Source: Bacteroidales bacterium
Lineage (GTDB): Bacteria > Bacteroidota > Bacteroidia > Bacteroidales > Tenuifilaceae
NCBI GenBank assembly: GCA_020636845.1
Contig: JACJXD010000007.1
Coordinates: 1 to 64,000, forward strand
Reading direction: 5' to 3'
Length of the DNA stretch: 64,000 nt
Shown here: one piece after another, positions 50,962-62,100 of the stretch
Position numbering within the stretch: position 1 is the first letter of the stretch
Layout of the letters: each line of letters starts with the position of its first letter
Program-made: the position numbers and the translations under genes
Notes under the pieces: generated by a model
Database searches by the model: none
Seen by the model: the letters and a program-made list of their open reading frames with translations, nothing else
Told to the model about the DNA's origin: nothing

Positions 50962-51305
50962 ATATAAATTTTATCAATCAAAGATAATCAACTTTTGCTA
51001 CTCTGTTTTCCTTAACGAATCGTCGAAATTTATGCAACCTCATGCTATAACAACCGATACATTCAACACTATAACATGAAAACTGTCAAAATTCTCAATA
51101 AACATCAAGACTATAATAACACAAAACATTGTAGGCAACAACATTTCCAATGTACTAGAACTTCTTCTAAAAAAGAATAGAATAAAACTACCTTACGCTC
51201 CTAACATGTGACATAACTCACACGAAACATTAACTGCAAACACTTTATCAACGCTCAGTATTATTCTATCAAAAGCATAAAAATTATTATTCATATTATC
51301 TCCTT
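50962..51305. other. Divergent intergenic region, no gene seen
   Basis: The glycosyltransferase promoter lies at its left edge (TATCTTTG on the minus strand at 50980-50987, 19 bases before the start). The rest is AT-rich without coding frames. Confidence 0.5.
50980..50987 (-). promoter_or_regulatory. -7 box of the glycosyltransferase gene
   Basis: TATCTTTG matches TAnnTTTG 19 bases upstream of the start codon. Confidence 0.5.
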
Positions 51306-51313
51306 TAAGTTTG
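51306..51313 (+). promoter_or_regulatory. Possible -7 box of the hybrid kinase gene
   Basis: TAAGTTTG matches TAnnTTTG 48 bases before the start codon; no -33 box was recognised. Confidence 0.35.
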
Positions 51314-51361
51314 ACATTTGAAGATAAATACCATATATTTTAGTGTCTATTTCTCAGGTTT

Positions 51362-54300
51362 ATGTCAACTAAAGTAGCACTGCTAGTTATTAACAACAAA
51401 CTTCCGTTCTCGCTTTTAGAAGGGCTTTTGGAAAATCTTGGCTACTCGTGTATTATTCTTGAAAATTATAAAACAGATATAGAACTACCTGTATTTGACG
51501 TCGCTATTTTTGGAATTTCTTCTGATAATGAATGGCTTACAATATCAAACAGCATTAAAATTCCTAACAATAGTGCTGTCTTATATTACTCCGGAGTAAA
51601 TTCGTTGAGTTTAAAGGTTGATTTTCCAAACCTAGATTCGGAGTATCACATATCGCCCAATCCCACACTTAGAGAGTTAGAACTAAATATTCATTTAGCA
51701 AGGCTAAAAAAGAAAATGGATCTTGCATCGATATTCTCCGATAGCAACCCTAACTCTAACCATATTCGCCTCAAAAAAATACTCTCCGAAGAACAAGCTT
51801 GGCGAATTCTTTTTGAGCAATCGCCTAACGGAGTTATTCTGGAAGATGAGCACGGTAACATTCTTTATGCAAATAACGCCGCAAGCGACATACTTGGATA
51901 CACAGAAAGCGAACTTCTTAAAATGAAGGCTCACGATCTTGTTTCCAGCAATGCTTTAGAACAAGTCAACAGTAATATTTATAAAATATTAAACGGAGAA
52001 TCGCTAACTTCAGAGGTTTTTAATATCCGTAAGGATGGCACAAAACGGTATGTTCAACTTCATGAAACCAGGGTTATTTTTCCAAGTGGAAATTATGGTA
52101 TAATGGTAGTTTCTACCGATATATCAAGGGCAAAACAAGCAGAAGAAGAACTACGAGAATCGTTGGAAGTTTACAAGGTGCTGGTTGAACGCAGTAACGA
52201 TGGAATTATATACGCATCCAACGAAATTATCACATACGGAAATCCTCGTATTTGCGAAATGCTTAAAATAAGTGAAAAAGACTTTGTTAACAAGCCATTG
52301 GGAAGCGTTCTGCATGAGAATATAAGAAAAGAAATCCTTGACCGTTACAAAAAGCGGCTCAATGGCATTAAGGTTCCATCGATATACGAAACTATTCTTT
52401 TAGATGCTCATGGCGATAGCGTTCATGTAGAATTCAATGTAAACTTAACCAAACTAAAAGGAGAACTGATAACCCTAGTATTTATACGCGACGTAACCTT
52501 ACGTAAACAATCCGAAAAAGCATTGCGCGAAAGCGAGGAAAGTTACCGTGGTTTATTTAATAGTGCTAGCGACGGTATGTACCTGCTCGACCCATCAGGG
52601 ATTATTTTGGATGTGAATCCACAAGGTCAGAAACTTATAGAAATGGGCAAGGATGAATTATGCGGATTGCCATTCGAACAATTAACATCTTCGGAACTTA
52701 ACGATGTTGAAGAGTTACGTCGAAAAATGCGACTAACAAACCAAGGACATACACAATCCATAGAACTTACCGGAGAAACACCTTCGGGAAAGAACTTTTC
52801 CATCGATGTGCAACTAAGTCGAGGCTTTTACTTTGGGCTACAAATAATTTTAGCGCAATGTCGGGATATTACCGACAAGAAACATGCTGAATTCATTCTC
52901 CGGGAAAGTGAGGATAAATACCGAACGTTGGCCGAGCAAATTCCCATTGGCATTTACCGACTATCGCCCGATGGAGAAATTATTTACTGTAACGAAACGC
53001 TCATTAATATTTTAGGTTATAAAAAAACTGACGAGATAATCGGACAAAACGTTACCAAATTTACCAACAAGGATATTACTTCGTGGCTTCTCGAAAATTC
53101 GCTTTCGCCAGGAACAGAGCCTATTGAACAGCCTATTAGAAAAGTCAACTCAAAAAAAATATGGGTAAGCAACAGGCTACAACCAATACTAAATGAACAT
53201 GACGAAATAGTTTACTACGACGGCGTTCTGTCCGACATTACGGACAGAAAGTTGGCCATTGACGAACTTAGTAAAAGCGAGGAACGTTTCAGGGAAATGA
53301 TTATGACTATTCCCGATAGATTATTTAGAATATCGGAGAATGAACAAATTATTGACTTTGCCCAATGCGAACATTTCTTTTTACCCAAAATAGACAACGA
53401 AATAATTAACAAACCTTTATCCTCTATATTTCCTAAAGAAATTTGCAAAAAATTTTCAGAAGCCATTACATTGGCAAAGCAATATAAAAAACTTCAAACT
53501 TTTGAAATTAAATACACCTACAATACCGACGAATACTTTTACGAAATAAGAGTGTTACCTTCCGAATCCGGAATTTTACTTGTACTACAGCGCGACATAA
53601 CGCAGCAAAAAAAATTCGAAAGCGAAGTCCGCATGTTAGCCCAAACAATAATGTACGCTAACCAAAGTATATCCATTACAGATTTAGAAGGCCGATTTAT
53701 TTACGTTAACCCTGCCTTTACCAAAATTTACGGCTATTCCCAACCCGAAATATTAGGAAAACCAACAGTTATACTTAAACCAACCAACTCCGACCCTAAA
53801 CTGGATAAGGAAATTAACGAAGTAACGCTCAAAGGAGGATGGAACGGAGAACTTCTCAACGTTCGTAAAGACGGAAGTGTGTTCCCAATTTCACTTTCTA
53901 CAGCAACAATTTTTTCCGAAGACGGAGTTCCCTACGCAACGCTAGGAATCGCAAACGACATTTCGGAGCAGAAAAGAATAGAGCAAGAACTTATAAGGGC
54001 TAAGGAAAAAGCGGAAGAATCCGATAGGTTAAAAACAGCTTTTCTATCGAATATGAGCCATGAGATTCGTTCTCCAATGAACGCTGTTTTAGGTTTCGTA
54101 CAACTACTTAAATCGGACGAACACCTTACAGAAGAAGGAAGGCAGTACATCGACCTTATCCAAAATAGCGGACATCAATTACTCTTACTCATCGAGGACA
54201 TTATCGATATTTCCAAAATACAGTCGAATCAACTTAGGTTAAAAATGGAAACATTCGATATCAACAAATTGATGGAAGAACTTTACCTGATATTTACTAA

Positions 54301-55165
54301 CCAACTAAAACTTAAAGACAACTGCAAAACCATACTTCTTAAACCAAAGTTAGCCCAGCAAACGCCTTTTACCATATATTCCGATCCTGTCAGAATTCGA
54401 CAAATACTCACTAACCTACTTAGCAATGCTGTTAAGTTCACTCCAAATGGCAGCATTGAATTTGGTTATACAATTGTTATTGACGACAACTCTCCGCTTA
54501 TTAAATTCCATGTAATTGACACAGGAATAGGCATTTCCGAGGATAAGCAAAATTTAATTTTCGAACGGTTTCGACAAGCCGACGACTCATACACAAGACT
54601 ATACGGAGGTTCCGGACTGGGCCTGGCAATTTGCAAAGGTTTAGCAGATTTACTTGGTGGAAACATTTGGGTTGAAAGTAAGGTAGGAGAAGGTTCTCAA
54701 TTCCATTTTACCATTCCTTTTATAACCGGCGATAGTATTGGCAAAGGAACCGAAACATACTCCTTTAATAACGAAGAATCTGTTGATAAAGAAGATTTTA
54801 AAAAGAAAAAGATTTTAGTAATAGAAGATATAAAGGAAATCCGGCTGTATTTTGAAAAAGTACTGCAACCCACCGGAGCAAAAGTTATGTTTGCGAGCAA
54901 TGGCGCACAAGCCCGAAAACTTTTTAAATCGAATAAAGATATCCATCTTATCCTTATGGATATTAGACTTCCCGACATTGACGGATACAATCTGGCATTA
55001 GAATTTAAGCAAATGCGCCCTAATGTACCGATTATTGCTCAAACGGCCTATGCTTTACAATCGGAGTACGAAAAAAGTATTGAAAGCGGCTGCGACGATT
55101 ACATCACCAAACCTTTGGATGCACACGTATTATTCAAAAAAATTCAAAAACTACTTAACGAGTAA
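51362..55165 (+). CDS. Multi-PAS hybrid sensor histidine kinase
   Basis: The 1267-residue soluble protein has a receiver-like N-terminal domain (1-110). Six PAS domains follow, beginning near residues 155, 275, 395, 520, 640 and 760 (for example IFEQSPNGVILEDEHGNILYANNAASDILGY and SISITDLEGRFIYVNPAFTKIYGY). The kinase core has phosphoacceptor His 900 (SNMSHEIRSPMNAVLGF), the N box and the G boxes DTGIGISEDKQNLIFERFRQ and GGSGLGLAICKGL. A C-terminal receiver carries Asp 1200 (LILMDIRLPDIDG) and Lys in DDYITKPLD. No transmembrane segment is evident, so it senses cytoplasmic signals such as redox or small molecules. No separate response regulator is adjacent; a phosphorelay partner is likely elsewhere. 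Confidence 0.92.
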   Translation: MSTKVALLVINNKLPFSLLEGLLENLGYSCIILENYKTDIELPVFDVAIFGISSDNEWLTISNSIKIPNNSAVLYYSGVNSLSLKVDFPNLDSEYHISPNPTLRELELNIHLARLKKKMDLASIFSDSNPNSNHIRLKKILSEEQAWRILFEQSPNGVILEDEHGNILYANNAASDILGYTESELLKMKAHDLVSSNALEQVNSNIYKILNGESLTSEVFNIRKDGTKRYVQLHETRVIFPSGNYGIMVVSTDISRAKQAEEELRESLEVYKVLVERSNDGIIYASNEIITYGNPRICEMLKISEKDFVNKPLGSVLHENIRKEILDRYKKRLNGIKVPSIYETILLDAHGDSVHVEFNVNLTKLKGELITLVFIRDVTLRKQSEKALRESEESYRGLFNSASDGMYLLDPSGIILDVNPQGQKLIEMGKDELCGLPFEQLTSSELNDVEELRRKMRLTNQGHTQSIELTGETPSGKNFSIDVQLSRGFYFGLQIILAQCRDITDKKHAEFILRESEDKYRTLAEQIPIGIYRLSPDGEIIYCNETLINILGYKKTDEIIGQNVTKFTNKDITSWLLENSLSPGTEPIEQPIRKVNSKKIWVSNRLQPILNEHDEIVYYDGVLSDITDRKLAIDELSKSEERFREMIMTIPDRLFRISENEQIIDFAQCEHFFLPKIDNEIINKPLSSIFPKEICKKFSEAITLAKQYKKLQTFEIKYTYNTDEYFYEIRVLPSESGILLVLQRDITQQKKFESEVRMLAQTIMYANQSISITDLEGRFIYVNPAFTKIYGYSQPEILGKPTVILKPTNSDPKLDKEINEVTLKGGWNGELLNVRKDGSVFPISLSTATIFSEDGVPYATLGIANDISEQKRIEQELIRAKEKAEESDRLKTAFLSNMSHEIRSPMNAVLGFVQLLKSDEHLTEEGRQYIDLIQNSGHQLLLLIEDIIDISKIQSNQLRLKMETFDINKLMEELYLIFTNQLKLKDNCKTILLKPKLAQQTPFTIYSDPVRIRQILTNLLSNAVKFTPNGSIEFGYTIVIDDNSPLIKFHVIDTGIGISEDKQNLIFERFRQADDSYTRLYGGSGLGLAICKGLADLLGGNIWVESKVGEGSQFHFTIPFITGDSIGKGTETYSFNNEESVDKEDFKKKKILVIEDIKEIRLYFEKVLQPTGAKVMFASNGAQARKLFKSNKDIHLILMDIRLPDIDGYNLALEFKQMRPNVPIIAQTAYALQSEYEKSIESGCDDYITKPLDAHVLFKKIQKLLNE

Positions 55166-55169
55166 AAAT

Positions 55170-55814
55170 TTACGGTGCTAAACGATCAATTTTCCACTCC
55201 TGATTAATCAACGTGTATTGAATCCTATCGTGAAGACGATTTTTTCGGCCTTGCCAAAATTCGAAAAGCGAAGGAACAAGAACATAACCGCCCCAATTTT
55301 CCGGACGTTTTATCTCGGACTTTTTAAACTCTTCCTCGAAATCGGCCATCAACTTTTCCAAATACTTTCTGTTTGGAATTACAGAACTTTGCGGCGAAGC
55401 CCACGCTCCTAACTTACTGCCTTCGGGACGAGTTTTAAAATACCTGTCGCTTTCCTCGTTGCTGACCTTATGAATTTTTCCTTCGATTCGCACCTGCCGC
55501 TCCAACTTCGCCCAATAAAAAACTACGGCTGCATAAGGATTCTGAAGAATGTTTTTCGCTTTTCTACTTTCGTAATTAGTAAAAAACGCAAAACCATTAG
55601 TATCGTAATGTTTCAGCAAAACCATCCTTGCCGACGGTTTCCCTTCGAATGTTGAAGTCGCCAATGTCATGGCATTAGGTTCCGGCAATCCTGTCTCTAT
55701 TGCCTCGTTAAACCATTGGGCAAACTGTTCAAATGGACTTTTTTGAACATCGCCCTCGCCTAACGATCTCAACACATACTCTTTCCTTAAGGATGCTACA
55801 TCAACATTTTTCAT
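55170..55814 (-). CDS. pdxH: Pyridoxamine/pyridoxine 5'-phosphate oxidase
   Basis: The 214-residue FMN enzyme oxidises pyridoxine or pyridoxamine phosphate to pyridoxal phosphate, the cofactor used by CysK among others. Family marks are EPNAMTLATSTFEGKPSARMVLLKHYDTNGFAFFTNYESRKAKNI near the start, PYAAVVFYWAKLERQVRIEG in the middle, SQSSVIPN-type residues (LGAWASPQSSVIPNRKYLE), and the C-terminal PENWGGYVLVPSLFEFWQGRKNRLHDRIQY with the His/Arg phosphate ligands. Length is normal. It is convergent with the hybrid kinase gene; its own -7 box was not found. Confidence 0.95.
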   Translation of the reverse strand: MKNVDVASLRKEYVLRSLGEGDVQKSPFEQFAQWFNEAIETGLPEPNAMTLATSTFEGKPSARMVLLKHYDTNGFAFFTNYESRKAKNILQNPYAAVVFYWAKLERQVRIEGKIHKVSNEESDRYFKTRPEGSKLGAWASPQSSVIPNRKYLEKLMADFEEEFKKSEIKRPENWGGYVLVPSLFEFWQGRKNRLHDRIQYTLINQEWKIDRLAP

Positions 55815-55908
55815 AAAAATTACAATACTAATATCTTACTTATTAACGCAAGTTTAATATAAGTTGGAATCTCGAACTTACCGAGTTATTTATTTCATTA
55901 AAACACAG

Positions 55909-55930
55909 ATGCTTCGACTTCGCTCAGCAT
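55909..55930 (-). repeat. REP-like hairpin copy B
   Basis: On the minus strand ATGCTGAGCGAAGTCGAAGCAT: arms ATGCT/AGCAT with the same GAGC...TCGA core as the copies at 21549 and 21896. It lies in the gap between pdxH and the YihY gene. Confidence 0.65.
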
Positions 55931-56068
55931 GACAAAACTATTTTTTAATATTGAGAATCAATTTTTTGTTCTTATATCGAACTTACACCTATTAAACAAA
56001 GAAATGCCCTGATAGTTTAGCCTTGATGTTACTTTTTTAGCATAAATGAATTGAGAGAAGATTGAATT

Positions 56069-57031
56069 TTAGGAAAGTTGTACGTTTATTTTCTCCTTGT
56101 AACCATTTAGTGCGCTTTTTATGCTGGCATTTAAATCGAAACCTAAAATTAAGCCAAAGGCATTAAAGTAAAGCCAAAGTTGAAAAGCAATTAAACCACC
56201 CAGCGAACCGTAAAACTTATTGTACTGTCCAAAATGGTTAACATAAAACGAGAACCCAAGCGAAGTTAAAATTATGAGTAAGGTTGCCATTATTGATCCA
56301 GGAGAAAAAAAACGAAATTTCTCCTTTTTAGCAGGAGCTAAATAGTAAACAAGAGAAACCCCTATGAAAAATATCAAAAACGAAAGTATCCATTTGACAA
56401 AGAAAAGCACTGCCAACGTTGAACTTTGCTCAATTATACCCCAACTAACCAAGTGATTTAGCAAATACTTACCAAAAAACATCAATGCAACGCCACAAAC
56501 AACTATCAAGGGTAACAAAAAGGTAAGAACCAACGCTATAAAATGCTGAGCCAAAAAGCTACGCGTATCAATCGAATGGTAAGTCGCATTAAAAGCATCT
56601 ATTAGTGCGCTTACCCCATTATGACTAAAAAACAGCGCGGCCAAGAAGCCAAACGACAACAGGCCCCCGCTTCTCCGAGTAATAACTTCGACAAGCGTAT
56701 TTTCCACCGTTTGATACGCATACGCAGGCATAACCTCCTTTATTAAAGCAAGTAACTGCTGATGGAAATTTATAATGGGCAGGTAAGGAATAAGCGTAAA
56801 TAGAAACATTAACGTAGGCACTGTAGCCAAAAAGAAGCTGAACGCCACGGCCGATGCCCTTGTGGTAATTGCCCCATTTGCAATTCCTTTAAAAAAGTAA
56901 CGTATTACCGATGCTACCGGAACTCCGTTAAGTCCCGGAGTTGTAAAAAACTTTCCCCAACGGTATAACCTTACAAAACGATACTTGAAGCACCGATAAA
57001 TTCCTCTCTTAAAAAATTTACCTGCATTCAT
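56069..57031 (-). CDS. YihY/BrkB-family membrane protein
   Basis: The 320-residue protein has six or seven membrane helices. The family pattern starts with GIANGAITTRASAVAFSFFLATVPTLMFLFTLIPY, followed by LALIKEVMPAYAYQTVENTLVEVI, SGGLLSFGFLAALFFSHNGVSALIDAFNATY and VNHFGQYNKFYGSLGGLIAFQLWLYFNAFGLILGFDLNA. Older annotation as ribonuclease BN is not supported by the fold; the role in the inner membrane is unknown. It starts seven bases after the nadC stop, so it is probably in the nadC operon. Confidence 0.88.
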   Translation of the reverse strand: MNAGKFFKRGIYRCFKYRFVRLYRWGKFFTTPGLNGVPVASVIRYFFKGIANGAITTRASAVAFSFFLATVPTLMFLFTLIPYLPIINFHQQLLALIKEVMPAYAYQTVENTLVEVITRRSGGLLSFGFLAALFFSHNGVSALIDAFNATYHSIDTRSFLAQHFIALVLTFLLPLIVVCGVALMFFGKYLLNHLVSWGIIEQSSTLAVLFFVKWILSFLIFFIGVSLVYYLAPAKKEKFRFFSPGSIMATLLIILTSLGFSFYVNHFGQYNKFYGSLGGLIAFQLWLYFNAFGLILGFDLNASIKSALNGYKEKINVQLS

Positions 57032-57038
57032 TGGAAGG

Positions 57039-57917
57039 CTATACCTTTTTTAGATTCATATCGATACTTCTAATTTGATGAGTTATGGCTCCAACCGAAA
57101 TATAATCGACACCGCAAAGGGCATAATCCCTGATCGTTGATAGAGTTATTCCCCCGGAAGATTCTGTTTCCACGGTTCCATTTATTACCTCAACAGCCCT
57201 TCGAGTATCTTCCACGGTATAGTTATCGAGCATAATCCTTTTAACGCCACCAACCCTTAAAACCGATTCAACATCGCTAATAGAACGAGTTTCAACCTCA
57301 ATATCGAGCGGACGACCCAACTGCGAAATATACGTCCGAGCCTTTAATATCGCTTTTTCTATGCCACCGGCAAAATCTATGTGATTATCCTTAAGCATAA
57401 TCATATCATACAATCCCATTCTATGGTTAACTCCTCCCCCAATAACAACGGCCATTTTATCGAGAACCCGCATACCGGGAGTTGTTTTACGGGTATCCAA
57501 AACCTTAGCCTTTGTTCCCTCGCAATGCTTAACGTACTCTCTGGTTTGAGTTGCAACGCCACTCATACGTTGCATAATATTCAGTACAATTCGTTCTGCC
57601 TGCAGCAAACTATGCACCCTTCCCTCGGCAGTAAAAGCAACATCGCCGAAAGATAAAAAATCGCCATCCGACTTAAAAAACTGTAACTTAACATTAGGAT
57701 CTATCCGAAAGTAAACTTTACGGGCTATTTTCAATCCGGCCAATACACCATCCTGCTTAAACATTAACTTAACAGCCCCTTTTTCATCCTTAGGAATACA
57801 GGAAAGCGATGAATGGTCTCCATCGCCTAAGTCTTCTTCTATTGCCAAATCAATTAACCTGTCTATAAGGTCATCGGGGCTTACAATGCCTTTTGTAGTA
57901 TTATATTCCTTCGTCAT
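57039..57917 (-). CDS. nadC: Nicotinate-nucleotide diphosphorylase (carboxylating)
   Basis: The 292-residue enzyme makes nicotinate mononucleotide from quinolinate and PRPP in de novo NAD synthesis. Hallmarks are IEEDLGDGDHSSLSCIP near the N-terminus, HSLLQAERIVLNIMQRMSGVATQTREYV, VLDTRKTTPGMRVLDKMAVVIGGGVNHRMGLYDMIMLKDNHI (PRPP/quinolinate site), RIMLDNYTVEDTRRAVE and GGITLSTIRDYALCGVDYISVGAITHQIRSIDMNL. Its start overlaps the end of the DUF4783 gene by 17 bases, so translation is coupled. The NAD it helps make is also used by the nearby sirtuin gene, though they are not linked in one operon. Confidence 0.96.
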   Translation of the reverse strand: MTKEYNTTKGIVSPDDLIDRLIDLAIEEDLGDGDHSSLSCIPKDEKGAVKLMFKQDGVLAGLKIARKVYFRIDPNVKLQFFKSDGDFLSFGDVAFTAEGRVHSLLQAERIVLNIMQRMSGVATQTREYVKHCEGTKAKVLDTRKTTPGMRVLDKMAVVIGGGVNHRMGLYDMIMLKDNHIDFAGGIEKAILKARTYISQLGRPLDIEVETRSISDVESVLRVGGVKRIMLDNYTVEDTRRAVEVINGTVETESSGGITLSTIRDYALCGVDYISVGAITHQIRSIDMNLKKV

Positions 57918-58323
57918 CGCTTTCTATTCGAAGCTGGTGAATTTGCGCTTTATTATCCAACATTTTTATAAAAATTGAAACTCTAAAAACGGTTGTTTCC
58001 GTTTCGAGTTTGCCAATGGCAAATGCAGTAACATCTTTCGCACCACGATGGGTTATGTTAAACTTTACCGGCTTATTCTTTTGAAAGAAATCTTCCAACA
58101 ACTTAGACGCCTGCGATTTGCTATAAAAATTTTCCTCTCCTTGTAAATCCAAATCGATAGTGCTAAAAAAGAGCGCCGAAAGGTTATCGGCATTTCCTTT
58201 TTGAATTGCTGCCGTTGCCAACTTTACAAGATCATCAATTGGCTTATCCTGCAAAACAGGATAATCGGCTCCTACCAGCACCATTAGTACAGGCAGAATT
58301 AACATTAATCTGAACTTTGTCAT
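57901..58323 (-). CDS. DUF4783 domain exported protein
   Basis: From ATG 58323 the product is 140 residues with a signal peptide (MTKFRLMLILPVLMVLVGA). It has the DUF4783 pattern KLATAAIQKGNADNLSALFFSTIDLDLQGEENFYSKSQASKLLEDFFQKNKPVKFNITHRGAK followed by AFAIGKLETETTVFRVSIFIKM, an NTF2-like fold. Its function is unknown; the gene is regularly found in Bacteroidota and here overlaps nadC. The longer frame from 58383 lacks any support. Confidence 0.85.
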   Translation of the reverse strand: MTKFRLMLILPVLMVLVGADYPVLQDKPIDDLVKLATAAIQKGNADNLSALFFSTIDLDLQGEENFYSKSQASKLLEDFFQKNKPVKFNITHRGAKDVTAFAIGKLETETTVFRVSIFIKMLDNKAQIHQLRIESDDEGI

Positions 58324-58564
58324 TTTGGGCCTTTCGATTAGATTATTCCCGGCTAAATATGAAAACAAAAAATGAGCCAACAAATCTTTTCAACAAAATT
58401 ATTCTCAAATATACGCATTTAACGCTTCAGTTTCAAACGAGGGACAAAGCCTACATTATCAAAAAAACGATTGCCAAATAGTAAAACTTACATTCTTCCC
58501 ATTACCAAAATTCCATATACTCTATTTTTTTCATGATGTATTATTCTTACAATCCTATTATTGC

Positions 58565-58572
58565 TACCTTTG
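58565..58572 (+). promoter_or_regulatory. -7 box of rlmH
   Basis: TACCTTTG matches TAnnTTTG and lies 29 bases before the GTG start of rlmH. Confidence 0.5.
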
Positions 58573-58601
58573 AAACACAAGGTTTATAAAAGCATAAAAC
58601 T

Positions 58602-59075
58602 GTGAAGATTACTTTGTTTCTTATCGGAAAAACTAACAAGGAATATATTTCCGAAGCAATTGAAGAGTACGCCCAAAGAATTGAACGATACTGCAAGTTT
58701 GAGATTAAAATTCTACCCGAACTTAAAAATACTAAAGCCATGCCCATTCAGGTTCAAATGCAAAAAGAGGCCGAAATGCTGCTTCCCGCCATTAATGGCT
58801 ATCAGGAAATTATCCTCCTCGACGACAAAGGGAAACAATTTACTTCGGAAGAATTTGCAAATTTCATCTCGAAGCGAATGGTTAACGGGCAACGGGATAT
58901 GGCCTTTGTTGTTGGTGGGCCTTGGGGCTTTGATGCAAACGTATATAAAGTAGCCAACAGCAAACTATCGTTATCCAAAATGACCCTTTCCCACCAGATA
59001 ATTCGTCCTGTTTTTCTTGAACAACTTTACCGCGCGTTTACAATTATTAACGGGGAACCCTATCACCATTCGTAA
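58602..59075 (+). CDS. rlmH: 23S rRNA pseudouridine-1915 N3-methyltransferase
   Basis: The 157-residue SPOUT methyltransferase begins with a GTG codon (KITLFLIGKTNKEYISEAIEEYAQRIERYCKFEIKILPE). It ends with the SAM-binding knot: IILLDDKGKQFTSEEFANFI, FVVGGPWGFDANVYKVAN, LSKMTLSHQIIRPVFLEQLYRAFTIINGEPYHH. It methylates pseudouridine 1915 in helix 69 of 23S rRNA using S-adenosylmethionine. The length matches the family. It may be in one transcript with the NtrY-like kinase 94 bases downstream. Confidence 0.95.
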   Translation: MKITLFLIGKTNKEYISEAIEEYAQRIERYCKFEIKILPELKNTKAMPIQVQMQKEAEMLLPAINGYQEIILLDDKGKQFTSEEFANFISKRMVNGQRDMAFVVGGPWGFDANVYKVANSKLSLSKMTLSHQIIRPVFLEQLYRAFTIINGEPYHHS

Positions 59076-59169
59076 TTTAGGCGCGATTTTTGTTAACCTC
59101 AAGGTGTAATTTACAATAGCAAAACTTTACCGACACAACATAAAATACTCTATAACAAAATATTACAAA

Positions 59170-62100
59170 GTGAATAAAAAATTACTTTGGACAATTATCG
59201 GATTAGTTTTCTCAGTTTCTCTTTTATACACTTCGAGAGAAGGGGAAAAGTATCTTTCGTCAATTCGATTTACCAATATTAATGCTCATAGAGTTGAAAG
59301 TAAGATTGATAAAGAACTGTGCATTACCACTCAACAGGCAGAACAGCTACTTAACCTTGGCAACAAAAAATGCTCTCCCGAACTGTTTAACGACTGTATA
59401 AACCAACTAGGCAATAATCATAACATCTCTCTATTCTTATTCGAAAACGACACCCTTTGCTTCTGGTCTTCGTCCATAGACGTTGGAACAAACAAGATAG
59501 ACTCGTTAAAATATCAACTAGTAAAACTTCAAAATACATTTTACTTTGCACGAAACTTTTATTCAAAAAACAAACGGGTTCTTGCTCTGTACAACTTGTA
59601 CACAGAATATCCCTACGAAAACAAATACCTGATTAATCATTTTAACTCCGTTTTCGACACATATAAAAATTACAAACCTTCGAAGGAACTTACGACTATA
59701 GCCATTCCCATTCGTCCAAAACTTTCCGAATCGTTTTTCTTTGTTCCCATAAAAAAGGCAAAAGCCAACAATATTTTTATTCCATTACTACAACTATTTT
59801 CATCTGTTCTTTTAGTTTTTTTCATTTTCGTATTCTTTAATGCCCTAAGGCAAAAAAGAAGGCCATGGATTATTGGCATTTTGCTTTTAGCAGTAATAAC
59901 ACTACTAAGAACTCTTTCGCTATGGTTAAACTTTCCTGAAAGCAGCTGGTGCAAACTTTTTAGTCCGGAATTATACGCCTATACATCCGCAAATCCTTCG
60001 TTGGGCGATTTCATTATTAATGCTTTGCTGGTATTTGTTCTTTCCATAACCATTCCAAAATATTTTAAAGACATCTCCTTACCAAGCAATAAAAAATCAC
60101 AACTTATACTATCGGTTATATCATTTTTACCAATAGCCATTATAATTGCGCTATCATCGTTTCTTCTCAACTCCTTAATAATACACTCCACATTAAATAT
60201 TGAAACGTTTAAAATTCTAAACCTAAATATTTACTCCGTCTTAGGATACTTCGCCATAGGGTTGTGGTTCTCATCGGCAGTTTCGCTGCTGTTTAAGTGG
60301 GCAAAAGCCTTTATTCCTTTACTTAACCGAAAAACATCGGCAGTTATTGCAATAGTAATCAGCATTATTTGCCTAGTACTACTGTTTTTATTAGGTTCTC
60401 AAAAGCCATACCTTGAAATTGCAATAACAGTCGTTTCCATACTTTTTATAATTCAATGGGCAGCCCGAGAAGAAAGCATTTCGTTGAAGAAGATTTTAAT
60501 TTTGGTTGCAATATTTTCGGCTTACACGGTAACAACTGTTTCGATAAAATCCGCCGAAAAGGAAAAAAACGTAAGAAAAATACTTGCCATAAACTTAACA
60601 TCGGAACGAGACCCTCTCGCGGAGGTGTTACTTCCCGAACTGTACCAAAAACTTATTATTGACGGGAATATTCGAAACATAGTGCTAAACAACGAAAAAA
60701 GTAGTTTGGAACTTAACGGTTACCTTCGGAAAAAATACTTTAAAGATTACCTGAACAGATACGATATTACCGTTACCATTTGCGCTCCCAGTACCAGAAT
60801 TATTTTGAACTCCAGCAGTCAGGTAAACTGCGAATATTTCTTCAACAACATGGTGGATAACTATGGGTTAATACTACCATCCTCGCAATTTTACTTTCTG
60901 TCGCTTCAAAATGGATTTATCAACTATATCGGACAAATAACATACAGGGAAAATAACATAGTTCGTAAATTATACATCGAATTGGTAAGCAGACCTAACT
61001 GGGAACTGGTAGGTTATCCGGAACTGCTTATCGAAGGAAATATTTCAAAAAATAAATTACGAAATTACAGTTGGGCGAAGTATCACAATAACAAATTAAT
61101 AAGTCATACCGGCGATTACTCTTACAAAACAAAGTTACAATCTACCGACTCATCGAGCAGCAACCTATACTTTTTCAACCAAAACAACTATAGCCATCTG
61201 GTTTACAAAGCATCGAATTTAGATACCGTTATTATTAGCAAACCCAGAGATGAATTGCTGAATATAACGGCATCGTTTGCTTACAACCTATTCTTTTTCA
61301 TGTTTATACTGATTTTGGCACTTCGATTTTCCGGACACTCCGTTGTTTTTAACACCTTTAAAACCAGCTTTAAAAACCGTATTACATGGGCTATTGTTTC
61401 CATTATACTGCTTTCACTATTTATGGTAGGTTCCGCCACAATTGTTTACAACATAAAGAGCTTTGAACAGCATAACGAAAAAAACTTGTCGGAAAAGTTA
61501 ACATCCATCATGTTTGAACTCGACCGCGAAATACCCTATATGGCAAATAACACCATCGATTCGCTTTACCTATCCGACAGGCTTATAGAACTTTCCAATA
61601 TTTTTTACGCCGATATAAACATTTACTATCCTAACGGAAAACTCAGGGCTACATCGCGTGGTGAAATTTTCGACAACAAACTACTTAGCAAGCGAATGCC
61701 TCCAAACGCATGGTACGCCATGGCATACCAGCATCTTCCAAAATATATCGATAACGAGCAAATAGGAAGCGCTTCGTACCTCTCTGCGTATATTCCGATA
61801 ATAGGGACTAACGGAAACGCCGTTGGATATTTAAACCTGCCCTACTTTACCCGTCACGATGAATTACGAACCGAACTGTACTCCATTGTTTCGGCAATTA
61901 TAAACATATACGCATTGCTTGCGTTACTTGCCATCGGAATTACGGTACTAATCTCGGCTCAGGTAATGCGCCCGCTGGAACTTATTAGGGAGCGGTTAGC
62001 ACAACTTAAAATTGAAGGGAAAAACGACCCCATTGAATACACTAGCAACGACGAAGTTGGACAACTGATTGGAGAGTATAACCGAATGGTAGATGAACTT